NCBI GenBank assembly: GCA_016708725.1
Contig: JADJFE010000001.1
Span: forward strand, 124,001 to 188,000
From: Candidatus Aalborgicola bjergmarkensis
Lineage (GTDB): Bacteria > Pseudomonadota > Gammaproteobacteria > Burkholderiales > Burkholderiaceae_C
DNA: 64,000 nt
Direction of reading: 5' to 3'
How positions within the stretch are numbered: position 1 is the first letter of the stretch; each line of letters opens with the position of its first letter. Below are positions 31,766 to 41,685 of this stretch, piece after piece. The notes under the pieces are model-generated. The model was not told the DNA's origin. It saw nothing but the letters and a program-made list of their open reading frames with translations, and ran no database searches. A program made the translations under genes and the position numbers.

Positions 31766-34636
31766 ATGACCAACCCCACTGCATCTCCTGCCGCGCAACC
31801 GCTGCTGCAAGCGCTCTCCAAATCGTTTGAGCCAGCCGCGCTGGAAGCGCGCTGGGGCGCAGAGTGGGAGCAGCGCGGTTACGGCGTGGCGGGCTGGCGC
31901 GGTACGCAACAGGCAAAGCCGGGTGAGGGCGCCTTTGCCATTCAGCTCCCCCCGCCCAATGTCACCGGCACGCTGCACATGGGGCACGCCTTCAACCAGA
32001 CCATCATGGACAGCCTCACGCGCTACCACCGCATGCTGGGCTACAACACGGCCTGGATTCCCGGCACCGACCACGCCGGTATTGCAACCCAGATCGTCGT
32101 CGAGCGCCAGCTCCAGGACCAGAAGGTCAGCCGCCACGACCTCGGGCGCGATGCCTTTGTCCGAAAAGTCTGGGAATGGAAGGAAAAGTCGGGCAACACC
32201 ATCACCACCCAGATGCGCCGCATGGGCACAAGCGTAGACTGGAGCCGCGAATACTTCACGATGGACGACAAACTGTCCAAAGTCGTGACCGAAACCTTTG
32301 TCCAGCTCTACGAGCAAGGCCTGATTTACCGGGGTAAACGCCTGGTCAACTGGGACCCGGTGCTGCAAAGCGCCGTCAGCGATCTGGAAGTGGAAAGCGC
32401 CGAAGAAAATGGCCACATGTGGCACATCCGCTACCCGCTGGCCGACGGCAGTGGCTCTCTGGTGGTAGCCACCACGCGGCCCGAAACCATGCTCGGCGAC
32501 GTGGCTGTCATGGTACACCCGGAGGATGAGCGCTACGCACACCTGATTGGCAAGGCAGTCGTTTTACCCCTGTGCAATCGCAGCATACCTGTCATTGCCG
32601 ATGCGTATGTGGACAAGACCTTTGGCACGGGCGTGGTCAAGGTGACACCTGCACACGACGCCAACGACTACGCCGTGGGCCAGCGCCACCAGCTGCCGAT
32701 CATCTGCGTACTCACACTCGATGCCAAGATCAATACACAAGCACCTGCCGCCTACCAGGGAATGGACCGCTTTGTTGCGCGCAAGCAGGTGGTCGCCGAC
32801 CTGCAGGCACAAGATTTACTGGTGGAAGTCAAGCCCCACAAACTCATGGTGCCGCGCTGCGCACGCACCGGCCAGATTATCGAGCCAATGTTGACCGACC
32901 AATGGTTTGTTGCCATGACAAAACCTGCTCCAGGCGGCGTCAGCATAGCGCAAGGAGCTATTGAAGCAGTAGCAAGCGGCCAGGTCAGGTTCATCCCGGA
33001 AAACTGGGTCAACACCTTTAACCAGTGGATGAACAACATCCAGGACTGGTGCATCTCGCGCCAGCTCTGGTGGGGCCACCAGATTCCGGCCTGGTACGAC
33101 GAGGACGGCAACGTGGTCGTCGCGCGCAACGAGGCGCAGGCGCAGCAACAGGCACCGGGCAAGAAGCTCACACGTGACCCCGACGTGCTCGACACCTGGT
33201 ACTCCTCGGCGCTGGTACCATTTAGCACCATGGGCTGGCCGGAAAAAACCCAGGACTATGACCTCTACCTGCCGTCTTCGGTGCTGGTGACGGGGTATGA
33301 CATCATCTTCTTCTGGGTGGCGCGCATGGTCATGATGACCAAACACTTCACAGGACAAGTGCCCTTTCGCCATGTCTATATCCACGGTCTGGTGCTCGAT
33401 GCGCATGGCAAGAAAATGAGCAAGTCCGAGGGCAACGTGCTCGATCCGGTAGACCTGATTGACGGCATCGAACTCGCACCCTTGCAGGCCAAGCGTTCCG
33501 AAGGCTTGCGCAAACCCGAAACCGCCCCCCTGGTACGCAAAAATACCGAAAAGGAATTCCCAAGCGGCATCCCGGCCTTTGGCGCCGATGCGCTACGTTT
33601 CACCTTTGCCGCACTGGCCACCCTGGGGCGCTCGATCAATTTCGACCCCAAACGCTGCGAAGGCTACCGCAACTTCTGTAACAAACTCTGGAACGCCACA
33701 CGCTTCGTGCTGATGAACTGCGAGGGGCTGGATTGCGGATTGGACGAACACGCCAGTGCCGCCTGCACCACCGGCGGTTATCTGGACTTCAGCCTGGCTG
33801 ACCGCTGGATCGTCTCGCTTCTGCAGCAGACGGAGGGCACGGTAGCCCAGGGTTTTGCCGACTACCGGCTGGATAACGTCGCCAACACGATTTACGATTT
33901 TGTCTGGAACGAGTTTTGTGACTGGTATCTGGAAATTGCCAAGGTGCAGATCAACACCGGCACGCCCGAGCAACAGCGCGCCACGCGCCGTACCCTGATT
34001 CGCACGCTGGAAACCGTGCTGCGTCTGGCGCACCCGATCATCCCCTTCATCACGGAGGAGTTGTGGCAAAAGGTTGCACCCGTGGCGGGGCGCAGCGGCC
34101 CCTCCATCGCCATTGCCGCGTATCCGCTAAGCCAGCCCGAGCGCATTGACCCGGCAGCCATCGCCCACGTCACCCGGCTCAAAGGTCTGGTGGATGCCGT
34201 GCGCAATCTGCGCGGCGAGATGAATGTCTCGCCCGCTGCGCGCTTACCGCTGTTTGTGTTTACCCAGACCCCGGAAGAAGCAGCCTTTGTACAAACTTGC
34301 AGCCCGGTACTGCAAGCCCTGGCCAAACTCAACGAAGTGCGGCTATTCGACACCGAAGCTGCCTGGGCACAGGCGGCACAGGCAGCGCCCGTGGCCGTCA
34401 TCGGTGCGGCGCGCATTTGCCTGCATATCGAAATTGACATCGCCGCCGAGAAAGCACGCCTGGGCAAGGAAGCCACCCGGCTTGAAGGAGAGATCACAAA
34501 GGCGAACGGAAAATTATCCAATCAGTCTTTCGTTGCCAAGGCACCTGCCACTGTGATTGAACAAGAACGCGCCCGGCTGGCCGATTTCGGCGCTACGCTT
34601 GCCAAGGTGCGCGAACAGTTGGCGCGCCTGGGCTGA
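31766..34636 (+). CDS. valS: Valyl-tRNA synthetase
   Basis: A 956-residue class I aminoacyl-tRNA synthetase. The HIGH motif is TLHMGHAF, the KMSKS loop is KKMSKSEGNV, and an editing CP1 domain is inserted (GTGVVKVTPAHDANDY). The C-terminal anticodon-binding domain is followed by a coiled-coil arm (EKARLGKEATRLEGEITK). The length is normal. It starts 100 bases from the divergent chemoreceptor gene. The last conserved-chromosome gene before the RTX region. Confidence 0.97.
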   Translation: MTNPTASPAAQPLLQALSKSFEPAALEARWGAEWEQRGYGVAGWRGTQQAKPGEGAFAIQLPPPNVTGTLHMGHAFNQTIMDSLTRYHRMLGYNTAWIPGTDHAGIATQIVVERQLQDQKVSRHDLGRDAFVRKVWEWKEKSGNTITTQMRRMGTSVDWSREYFTMDDKLSKVVTETFVQLYEQGLIYRGKRLVNWDPVLQSAVSDLEVESAEENGHMWHIRYPLADGSGSLVVATTRPETMLGDVAVMVHPEDERYAHLIGKAVVLPLCNRSIPVIADAYVDKTFGTGVVKVTPAHDANDYAVGQRHQLPIICVLTLDAKINTQAPAAYQGMDRFVARKQVVADLQAQDLLVEVKPHKLMVPRCARTGQIIEPMLTDQWFVAMTKPAPGGVSIAQGAIEAVASGQVRFIPENWVNTFNQWMNNIQDWCISRQLWWGHQIPAWYDEDGNVVVARNEAQAQQQAPGKKLTRDPDVLDTWYSSALVPFSTMGWPEKTQDYDLYLPSSVLVTGYDIIFFWVARMVMMTKHFTGQVPFRHVYIHGLVLDAHGKKMSKSEGNVLDPVDLIDGIELAPLQAKRSEGLRKPETAPLVRKNTEKEFPSGIPAFGADALRFTFAALATLGRSINFDPKRCEGYRNFCNKLWNATRFVLMNCEGLDCGLDEHASAACTTGGYLDFSLADRWIVSLLQQTEGTVAQGFADYRLDNVANTIYDFVWNEFCDWYLEIAKVQINTGTPEQQRATRRTLIRTLETVLRLAHPIIPFITEELWQKVAPVAGRSGPSIAIAAYPLSQPERIDPAAIAHVTRLKGLVDAVRNLRGEMNVSPAARLPLFVFTQTPEEAAFVQTCSPVLQALAKLNEVRLFDTEAAWAQAAQAAPVAVIGAARICLHIEIDIAAEKARLGKEATRLEGEITKANGKLSNQSFVAKAPATVIEQERARLADFGATLAKVREQLARLG

Positions 34637-34812
34637 TTTTCACAACAAAAACCGCACATGGCGCACGAAGAATGTGCGAAAATACGCGCCCGTTGCTTGG
34701 TATCAGCTTGGATACCAAGTCGCACGTCCCCGACCCCGCCGTGCCCTTGTATCCTCTCAGCTGTGCCTAGCTGTATCTTTGATTCCGTGTAATGAAAGAT
34801 TGGAGTACCATC

Positions 34813-36990
34813 ATGGCAACTACCCTTCCCACTCTCTCCATAACTCCCTCCAACGCACCAGCGGCAGAAGACAACAACAACGCGACCACCGCGTTTACTT
34901 TTCTGGTCACGCGCACAGGTGATTTGAGCGCCGCGTCTTCAGCGACATGGTCGGTTGCAGGCAGCGGTTCTGATCCAGCCAATGCCACAGATTTCACGGG
35001 TGGCGTACTACCCACGGGCACCGTAAACTTTGCGGCTGGCGCTTCCACCGCAACGATCACCGTCAACGTCAATGGTGACAATGGCAAGGAAGCGAACGAA
35101 GGCTTTACCGTCACCCTGTCCAACCCCAATGGCGCAACATTGGGCACATCCTCGGTTGGCACCAGCCTGAACCAAAGTGCCTCGGGTGGCTATGGCGTGA
35201 CCGAAAACTACTACACACTCGCAAGTGGCAGTGGCGCGTTCACCTTGAGCTACGACATGTATGGCATTCCGGACCGTGCGGATATCTATGTAAACGGCAC
35301 GCTGGCGGTCAGCACCAATGGCGAGGTTTCAAATACAGGCACGCTCACTGTCCCCAGCACCTTTACGCTAAAAGCCAGTGATATCGTGCGCGTGGTCATG
35401 ACCGGCACCAATACCGGCACAGCCTGGGACTACACAGTGAACTACCAAGGCGGCGTCCAGTCGCTGAACTACATCACAGCAGGCACTATCATCAACGACG
35501 ATACGCAGCCTGCAACGGCGCTCCCCTCGCTTTCCATTGCCCCCTCCAATGCACCAGCAGCAGAGGGAAACAACAACGCAACCACCCCATTTACTTTCGT
35601 GGTCACGCGCACAGGCGATTTGAGTGCTGCGTCTTCTGCGACATGGTCGGTTGCAGGCAGCGGTTCTGATCCAGCCAATGCCACAGATTTCACGGGTGGC
35701 GTGCTGCCCACAGGCACCGTAAACTTTGCGGCTGGCGCTTCCACCGCAACGATCACCGTCAACGTCAATGGTGACAATGGCAAGGAAGCGAACGAAGGCT
35801 TTACCGTCACCCTGTCCAATCCCAATGGCGCAACATTGGGCACCTCCTCGGTTGGCACCAGCCTCAACCAAAGCGCCTCGGGTGGCTATGGCGTGACCGA
35901 AAACTTCTACACGCTCGCAGGTGGCGGTGGCGCGTTCACCCTGAGCTACGACATGTATGGCATCCCGGATCGCGCGGATATCTACGTAAACGGCACGCTG
36001 GCAGTCAGCACCAATGGCGAAGTTTCCAATACAGGCACGCTCACGGTCCCCAGCACCTTTACGTTGAAAGCCAATGATGTCGTGCGCGTGGTCATGACAG
36101 GGACCAATACCGGCACAGCCTGGGACTACACGGTGAACTACCAAGGCGGCGTCCAGTCGCTGAACTACATCACAGCCGGCACCATCGTCAATGACGATAC
36201 GACGACAACACCAACACTGCCGTCCTACACCGTCGCAGGCACTTTGGGTAACGATTTCTTTTTGCCATCCGGCAACAATAATTATCTCGGCGGTGGCGGC
36301 AACGATACCTACATCATCAGCCCCTACATACTCAGCGGAGCAGTGACAGCCAAGATCACTGACACAGAAGGGACGAACGTTATCCAGTTGATTGATGGCA
36401 TGACGATTGCCGCCAGCAGCTTTTTCAACAATGCGGTGCAACTCACGCTTTCCAATGGTGCCAAAGTGCAGATACTCGGCGCGTCGGGCTTTAGCTACCA
36501 GGTTGGCGCCAATGCATCATGGGGTGACACAGCCAACAGCCAAACCTATGCCCAGTTCGCTGCCACACTCGGCGCCAGCGTTCCGGCAGCAGGCGCCGCA
36601 GCGGTCAGCGGCACTGCCAACTACGTGGTGCCCAGCAACAGCACTAGCGGCGGGATTGACCTTTCTTCTGGAACGGTTACTGCCACTGCAGCCAGCGAAA
36701 CGTTTGTTTACGACTACAAAATGGTCAATGGGCGCGCCACCAAGGCAGGGGACGATGTTGTGACGATCACGGGCTTTAGCACCACGAACGACAAACTCGT
36801 GTTCAATGACGTCGGTACTGGAACGGTGTATACCAAGGCACAATTCCTGGCTCTGGCCGGCGTGGTGAGTGCGGATGACCCGTTCACGGGAACAGCCGGT
36901 ATCTTTTTTGACCCCGATGCCGGCGTATCGGGTGGTGTATACCTGACGGGTGTTCGTGTGTCGGATGCTACCATCGAGACCCTGGCATGA
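34813..36990 (+). CDS. Calx-beta repeat protein with RTX-type C-terminal module
   Basis: A 725-residue protein with no signal peptide, likely a type I secreted surface or matrix protein. Residues 1-232 and 236-465 are a near-exact tandem duplication, each with a Calx-beta domain (TVTLSNPNGATLG) followed by a beta-rich insert (GVTENYYTLASGSGAFTLSYD in part). After this comes one copy of the ~140-residue C-terminal module shared with five other genes here (GTLGNDFFLPSG, TDTEGTNVIQLIDG, QTYAQFAATLGASV), and a longer tail with VVTITGFSTTNDKLVFNDV. The ATG at 34813 has TGGAG seven bases upstream; an earlier ATG at 34792 is less likely. No transport genes are next to it. Confidence 0.85.
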   Translation: MATTLPTLSITPSNAPAAEDNNNATTAFTFLVTRTGDLSAASSATWSVAGSGSDPANATDFTGGVLPTGTVNFAAGASTATITVNVNGDNGKEANEGFTVTLSNPNGATLGTSSVGTSLNQSASGGYGVTENYYTLASGSGAFTLSYDMYGIPDRADIYVNGTLAVSTNGEVSNTGTLTVPSTFTLKASDIVRVVMTGTNTGTAWDYTVNYQGGVQSLNYITAGTIINDDTQPATALPSLSIAPSNAPAAEGNNNATTPFTFVVTRTGDLSAASSATWSVAGSGSDPANATDFTGGVLPTGTVNFAAGASTATITVNVNGDNGKEANEGFTVTLSNPNGATLGTSSVGTSLNQSASGGYGVTENFYTLAGGGGAFTLSYDMYGIPDRADIYVNGTLAVSTNGEVSNTGTLTVPSTFTLKANDVVRVVMTGTNTGTAWDYTVNYQGGVQSLNYITAGTIVNDDTTTTPTLPSYTVAGTLGNDFFLPSGNNNYLGGGGNDTYIISPYILSGAVTAKITDTEGTNVIQLIDGMTIAASSFFNNAVQLTLSNGAKVQILGASGFSYQVGANASWGDTANSQTYAQFAATLGASVPAAGAAAVSGTANYVVPSNSTSGGIDLSSGTVTATAASETFVYDYKMVNGRATKAGDDVVTITGFSTTNDKLVFNDVGTGTVYTKAQFLALAGVVSADDPFTGTAGIFFDPDAGVSGGVYLTGVRVSDATIETLA

Positions 36991-37003
36991 AGCGATTGCC
37001 TGT

Positions 37004-37082
37004 TTAAGCTTTCAAGCTATTTAAGCTATTTAAGCTATTAGTCTGATAGCTGCTTGCGCGCATTCCATGCGCCATGCAGCTA
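37004..37082 (+). repeat. Dispersed repeat copy with tandem TTTAAGCTA units
   Basis: Three copies of a TTTAAGCTAT-type unit precede an arm containing GATAGCTGCTTGCGCGCATT and CCATGCGCC. It separates the first two RTX genes. Confidence 0.6.
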
Positions 37083-37121
37083 TTTTTCATACGATTTTTC
37101 AACGAAGGAGCAAGCCAGTTT

Positions 37122-39593
37122 ATGAGTACCTATCAAAACGGATCAGGATTGGCTGTGACCAGTTCTGTAAGCGCCAGCGGCACCAACTCCATAGACAGCC
37201 TGATCGGTGGCGAAAAGTGGGGTGGAGCCACAGGGAGCAGCGCCAGCTTGAGCTATAGCTTTCCGTGGTCTCAGTCCGGTACTGCTTCCTGGTCGGGTTC
37301 CTACTCTGATAAGAACGAACCGTCAAGCGCCTTTGCACTCAACACGACACAACAAACGGCTACGCGCACAGCCCTGGCTGCTTGGGCGAATGTGGCCAAC
37401 GTCAGCTTTTCCGAGCTGACCGAAACCAGCACCAATGTCGGGGATGTGCGATTTGCCTGGACCAACAAAACAGACGGAGGTTCTGCTGCCTGGGCCTATT
37501 ACCCTTCTGACTTTTGGGCCGATGGCGGCGATGTCTGGTTGTCGAATTCAGCCACCCTGGGCGCGCAGGCATCGAGCGCAAGCTACTGGCAAGCGGGTGC
37601 CTATGGAATACTGCTACTGATTCACGAACTGGGCCATGCCCTGGGCCTCAAGCACACGTTCGAAGACGGTGCGGTGCTGCCTGCCAACGTGGACTCGGTG
37701 CATTATTCGGTGATGTCCTACACACCCGACCCGAACAACCTGTTCGTGCAGTACACGTCCAACGGCAATTCTCACTCTTACAAGTCCTACTACGTCTATC
37801 CTGACACCCCGATGCTGTATGACATTGCAGCCATCCAATATATCTACGGTGCCAATACGAGTTACAAGACGGGAGATGATGTCTATACCTTCGACCCCGC
37901 AACGCCTTTTTTCAAGACGCTCTGGGACGCAGGCGGAGTAGACACCATTTCCGCAGACGGTTTCTCAACCGACTGTTCCATTGATTTGCAGCCTGGACAT
38001 TACTCAAAACTGGCCATTCGCTCGAATCCGCCTACCGGCATCAACTGGACATCTCCGCCGCCGGTTTCCACTTATGACACAGCCGAAAACCTGGCCATTG
38101 CCTATGGCTGCACCATTGAAAATGCCATTGGCGGCTCGGGTAGTGATTCCCTCATCGGAAATGATGGCAACAACAGCCTGAGCGGCGGGCTGGGTAGTGA
38201 CACGCTCACCGGTGGTGCAGGCAACGATACCATCAACGGTGGTGACGATTCGGATACGGCGATTCTGGCCGGAACGTTGGCCAGTTACGCATTCAACTAT
38301 GATGCCTTATCCAAACTGCTCACCATCAGTGGCACGTCAACCGGCACCGATATTTTTAGCAACGTGGAATTCTTTCAGTTTTCCGATGTACTGCGTGCCG
38401 CAAGCGAGCTGGAAGCCTTGTCGGGGACTTCCCTGACCCTCAGCATTTCCCCTACCAGTTCAACCATCACCGAAGGCGACACGGGCAGCCAGTCCCTGTC
38501 CTTCACCATCACCCTCTCAGCTGCTTCTGCCAACACAGTAACCGTTAATTACGCCACAGCCAATGGCACGGCAACTGCAGGCAGCGACTATACCGCCACC
38601 AGTGGAACCTTGAGCTTTGCCGCAGGTGAAACCAGTAGAACCATCACCGTGCCAGTGCTCGGTGACAAAACAGCCGAATCCAGCGAAACGTTCACACTGG
38701 CCTTGAGCAGTCCCAGCGGAGCAACCCTGGGCAGCGCTGCCAGCGCCACGACAACCATCCTCGACAACGACAGCACGACCACGCTGCCCTCCTACACCGT
38801 CCCCGGCACCCTGGGTAACGACTTCTTCTTGCCCTCGGGCGGAAATAACTACCTCGGCGGTGGTGGCAGCGACACCTACATCATCAGCCCCTACACCTTG
38901 AGCGGCGCGGTAACGGCCAAGATTACCGACACCGAGGGCGCCAACGTCATTCAACTGGTCGATGGACTGACGGTTGCATCCAGCAGCTTCTATGGCAACG
39001 CCGTGCAACTCACGCTCTCCAACGGTGCAACGGTACAAATCCTGGGCGCAGCCGCCTTTACCTATCTGGTAGGTGCCAATGCCCCGGCAGGGGATACGGA
39101 CAGCAGCCAGACATACGCCCAGTTTGCCGCAGCATTGGGCGCGTCGCTCCCCACAGGCTCCACGCCAGTCAGTGGAAGTGCCAATTTTGTCGTGCCCAGC
39201 AATGTCACACCGGCAAGCGCCCCCACCCCGGCAACGGCAGGTACCTCCGCCACCGTCCCCGGCACCCTTGGCAATGACTTCTTCTTACCTTCTGGTGGCA
39301 ACAACTACCTCGGCGGTGGTGGCAGCGACACCTACATCATCAGCCCCTACACCCTCAGCGGCGCAGTCACGGCCAAGATTACCGACACCGAGGGTACCAA
39401 CGTCATCCAGCTGGTGGACGGATTGACGGTTGCATCCAGCAGCTTCTACGGCAATGCCGTGCAACTCACACTCTCCAACGGTGCCAATGTGCAAATCCTG
39501 GGGCAGCCGGCTTTAGCTTTCCAGGTGGTGCCAATGCACCGGCGGGTGACACGGCCAGCAGCCAGACATACGCCCAGTTTGCAGCAACACTAG
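37122..39593 (+). CDS. Serralysin-type metalloprotease with RTX and C-terminal modules, 3' frameshifted
   Basis: An M10-family zinc protease. The metzincin site is HELGHALGLKH (His168, His172, His178; base Glu169), and the Met-turn is SVMSY (Met198, Tyr200). Calcium-binding RTX nonapeptides follow (GGSGSDSLIGNDG, GGAGNDTINGGDD), then a Calx-beta domain and two copies of the shared C-terminal module. The start at 37122 has AAGGAG upstream; a frame from 37074 reads through the previous repeat. The reading frame breaks near 39500: relative to the near-identical end at 45060-45339 there are three one-base indels in about 30 bases, ending the frame at 39593. The natural end, ESGMLII, would be at 39771. 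Secretion of the predicted product would be impaired because the tail is altered. Confidence 0.8.
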   Translation: MSTYQNGSGLAVTSSVSASGTNSIDSLIGGEKWGGATGSSASLSYSFPWSQSGTASWSGSYSDKNEPSSAFALNTTQQTATRTALAAWANVANVSFSELTETSTNVGDVRFAWTNKTDGGSAAWAYYPSDFWADGGDVWLSNSATLGAQASSASYWQAGAYGILLLIHELGHALGLKHTFEDGAVLPANVDSVHYSVMSYTPDPNNLFVQYTSNGNSHSYKSYYVYPDTPMLYDIAAIQYIYGANTSYKTGDDVYTFDPATPFFKTLWDAGGVDTISADGFSTDCSIDLQPGHYSKLAIRSNPPTGINWTSPPPVSTYDTAENLAIAYGCTIENAIGGSGSDSLIGNDGNNSLSGGLGSDTLTGGAGNDTINGGDDSDTAILAGTLASYAFNYDALSKLLTISGTSTGTDIFSNVEFFQFSDVLRAASELEALSGTSLTLSISPTSSTITEGDTGSQSLSFTITLSAASANTVTVNYATANGTATAGSDYTATSGTLSFAAGETSRTITVPVLGDKTAESSETFTLALSSPSGATLGSAASATTTILDNDSTTTLPSYTVPGTLGNDFFLPSGGNNYLGGGGSDTYIISPYTLSGAVTAKITDTEGANVIQLVDGLTVASSSFYGNAVQLTLSNGATVQILGAAAFTYLVGANAPAGDTDSSQTYAQFAAALGASLPTGSTPVSGSANFVVPSNVTPASAPTPATAGTSATVPGTLGNDFFLPSGGNNYLGGGGSDTYIISPYTLSGAVTAKITDTEGTNVIQLVDGLTVASSSFYGNAVQLTLSNGANVQILGQPALAFQVVPMHRRVTRPAARHTPSLQQH

Positions 39594-39771
39594 GCGCTTC
39601 GGTTCCAACAGGTTCCACGCCCGTCAGTGGCATGGCCAACTTTGTGGTGCCTACCAGCGCCAGCGCAGCCGCCCAGGTGAACGTGGGCGAAGACAGCATC
39701 GCATCCAGCGTCAGCCTGGTAGGGCTGACTGGTTTTGATGCCACGCTGGAATCGGGCATGCTGATTATTTG
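38750..39771 (+). repeat. 1 kb segment duplicated at 44318-45339
   Basis: The end of the protease gene, covering the last Calx-beta strands, both C-terminal modules and the tail, is nearly identical in DNA to the end of the gene at 41686-45339, including silent positions. This points to recent duplication or gene conversion. Three one-base indels near 39500 distinguish the copies. Confidence 0.8.
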
Positions 39772-39775
39772 ACAG

Positions 39776-39835
39776 GTGCTACTGAATAGAGCGCTTCTCC
39801 AGCAAGTTCCATGCGCCTTGCAGCGTTATTTACTG
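39776..39835 (+). repeat. Dispersed repeat copy
   Basis: A divergent arm (CTGAATAGAGCGCTTCTCCA, then GCAAGTTCCATGCGCC) directly after the end of the protease gene remnant. Confidence 0.55.
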
Positions 39836-39852
39836 AAAGTAGTGTGCCAGCG

Positions 39853-40814
39853 TCAGTGCCGTGTGTCGCCAAAGACTTCTTCCAGTGACTTGGCATCCAG
39901 CACCCGATCCCCCCAGGTTTCGAGCAAATCCGTATCGGCCTGTTTCAAACGGGTGTTGACCCATTCGGGCAAGGCGCCAAAACGGCGTGTCAACAGACGC
40001 ACCAGCAAACTGCATTCGCCTTGCTGGATGCCTTGTTGCATACCCTGCTGCATGCCGCGCTCCGTGGCGAGTCGCTCGACGCTGGTGACATAACGCATAC
40101 GCTTTTCTCCTTCGATTTGTTCAATATCTTGCCACAGTTTGTTTTCCAGCCCATCGGGCAGGCGCATCATCCAGTCGAGCACGGCGAATAAATCCAGGAT
40201 GCGCTGCCGATCCCAGCCGTGGGTGTAGAGCAGCCGCACCAGCATACGTTTGGCCTGGTAGCGTTCTTGCGGATCGTTTCTGGTTTGCTGCGTGCGCAGG
40301 TGCGCTGCGGTGATGATGGCAAAGGGGTTGGCATCATGCTCCAGCTTTTCCTGCGAACGGGCCAGTTCGCTCAACTTCACAACCGAAAAACGTCAGGCTG
40401 AGGCGACAGCCAAAGACTTCAAACGCAAAATGATCAGGTTTCCAGTTGGGATCATCGTCGGCCAGAATCACCAAGCTGGCAACGGGGCAGTCGAAGCGGT
40501 CAAAGATGCGGTAGTTGTAGGTGAATACGCGCTTGGGAAGGCTGCCATCGCGCTGGCCCTGCACTTCGATATGGATATAAATCCAGCGTTCACCGCCGCC
40601 CTTGAGGGTCACGCGCACCAGGCAATCGGCAAAGCGTCTGCCCAGCTCGGCATCACGCACCACCTGGCGCAGCTCGGTATTCTTGAATTCAAAACCTTGG
40701 CTCCAGTCAATCTGGGCGTGCAAGGGCGCAAAGTAGTACGCCATGAACTCCGGGAAAGCATGTTCCATGCATGTCTTTCCAGGGGCTGTCGTAGTTGTCG
40801 GTTTCGGTGTTCAT
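39853..40814 (-). pseudogene. Rpn-family putative nuclease (PD-(D/E)XK, DUF4351), two frameshifts
   Basis: Three pieces in different frames together make one Rpn-family protein. The N-terminal codons from 40814 read MNTETDNYDSPWKDM. The middle (40768-40381) reads LEHAFPEFMAYYFAP-like sequence, then the PD-(D/E)XK core with DCLVRV and IYIHIEVQGQ. The C-terminal part (from 40380) has LVRLLTRRFGALPEW and TDLLETWGDRVLDA, the DUF4351 tail. The first break is near 40770. The second is at a T-run (TTTTT) near 40383, where removing one T restores LTFSVVKLSELARS. Rpn proteins promote recombination and DNA breakage. This copy looks inactive unless the breaks are sequencing errors. Confidence 0.7.
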
Positions 40815-40844
40815 GGGGGAATGGTAACGCACGTCTTGGTACTA

Positions 40845-40905
40845 TCGAATAGAGAGCTATTCCCGCACGTTCCATGAGCCTTACCGCGCGATTTGCCGCA
40901 AGAAT
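40845..40905 (+). repeat. Dispersed repeat copy
   Basis: An arm with AGAGAGCTATTCCCGCACGT and TCCATGAGCC, between two Rpn remnants. Confidence 0.65.
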
Positions 40906-40914
40906 GTGCCAGAA

Positions 40915-41099
40915 TCAGTGCCGGGTTTCGTCGAAAACTTCTTCCAGTGACATGGCATCCAGCACCCGCTCACCCCAGGTTTCGAGCAAATCGGTATGGG
41001 CCTGATGCAAGCGGGCACCAACCCACTCGGGCAAGGCGCCAAAGCGGCGTGTCAGTTGACGCACCAGCAAACTGCATTCGCCCTGCTGCATGCCTTGCT
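40915..41099 (-). pseudogene. Second Rpn/DUF4351 C-terminal remnant
   Basis: Minus-strand codons QQGECSLLVRQLTRRFGALP and LLETWGERVLDAMSLEEVF repeat the C-terminus of the gene at 39853 with several changes. The rest of the protein is missing: the sequence upstream is the inverted repeat at 41100-41500. This is the tail of a second, deleted Rpn copy. Confidence 0.65.
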
Positions 41100-41500
41100 G
41101 CATGGTGCGTTTGAATGAGCGCATTCGTCTGCGGCGCTGTCTCTGCAAAAAACATAGCTACTCCCGCTTGGTACATAAGGCATACAGCCAGATTTGCCTT
41201 GAATTTTGTCCTTCAAAACGGGTCAATGCGATGCTGATGCCGCCATGAGGCATCAAAACGGGCCGTTGTCGGGTGTTTTTGCATGGCAAATCGGGCTGTA
41301 AGCCTTATGGGATAAGCGGGAACAGCTATTGTATAAGGAGCAATTTGACCTTGGCTGGGAGTATCCCGGAGCCTGTCACAAATCCACCCGGAAATCGATG
41401 CTGGTATGGTTTTATGGTTTTTGGCGCTGTCAACACCCAAGTGCGCCGTTTTCTTCTGCTGGTTTTGCCCGACCAGTTTGCCATCGAGCGCCGGAAGGCG
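41100..41500. repeat. Left copy of a ~400 bp inverted repeat
   Basis: The segment is an inverted copy of 50405-50795 with few differences. It contains two arms of the dispersed repeat facing each other (near 41150 and 41290) and a short conserved frame reading MVFGAVNTQVRRFLLLV, which in the other copy reads MVFGTVNTQVRRFLLLV. No known gene is recognised. The region 41149-41685 otherwise has no gene. Confidence 0.75.
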
Positions 41501-41599
41501 CCAAACGTTCTGTCCCGCTTTAAGTGGGAAGCCGCAATATGAGATGTTTTGAGAGATTCCCCTAATTCTTGTGCTAGTATTTCCGGGAATTGATTAGCT

Positions 41600-41655
41600 G
41601 ATGGGGAAAAACGGCACGGATGCCACCCTTGAGTCAAGCATGTTGATGATTCGAT
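41600..41655 (+). pseudogene. Tail remnant of an RTX gene
   Basis: The plus strand reads GTDATLESSMLMI, close to the C-terminus FDATLESGMLMI of the genes ending at 39771 and 45339. Nothing upstream continues the protein. It is probably the end of a deleted RTX gene copy. Confidence 0.45.
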
Positions 41656-41685
41656 GTCACACAATATCTGGAGATAAACCACACC

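Noticed and set aside
35368..36441. Long minus-strand open frame opposite the first RTX gene, and similar ones at 43519-44604, 47849-48916 and 52768-53982
   Set aside because: They mirror the repetitive plus-strand genes, have Gly/Val/Ala/Cys-biased composition with no recognisable domain, and repeat in step with the plus-strand modules. They are shadows.
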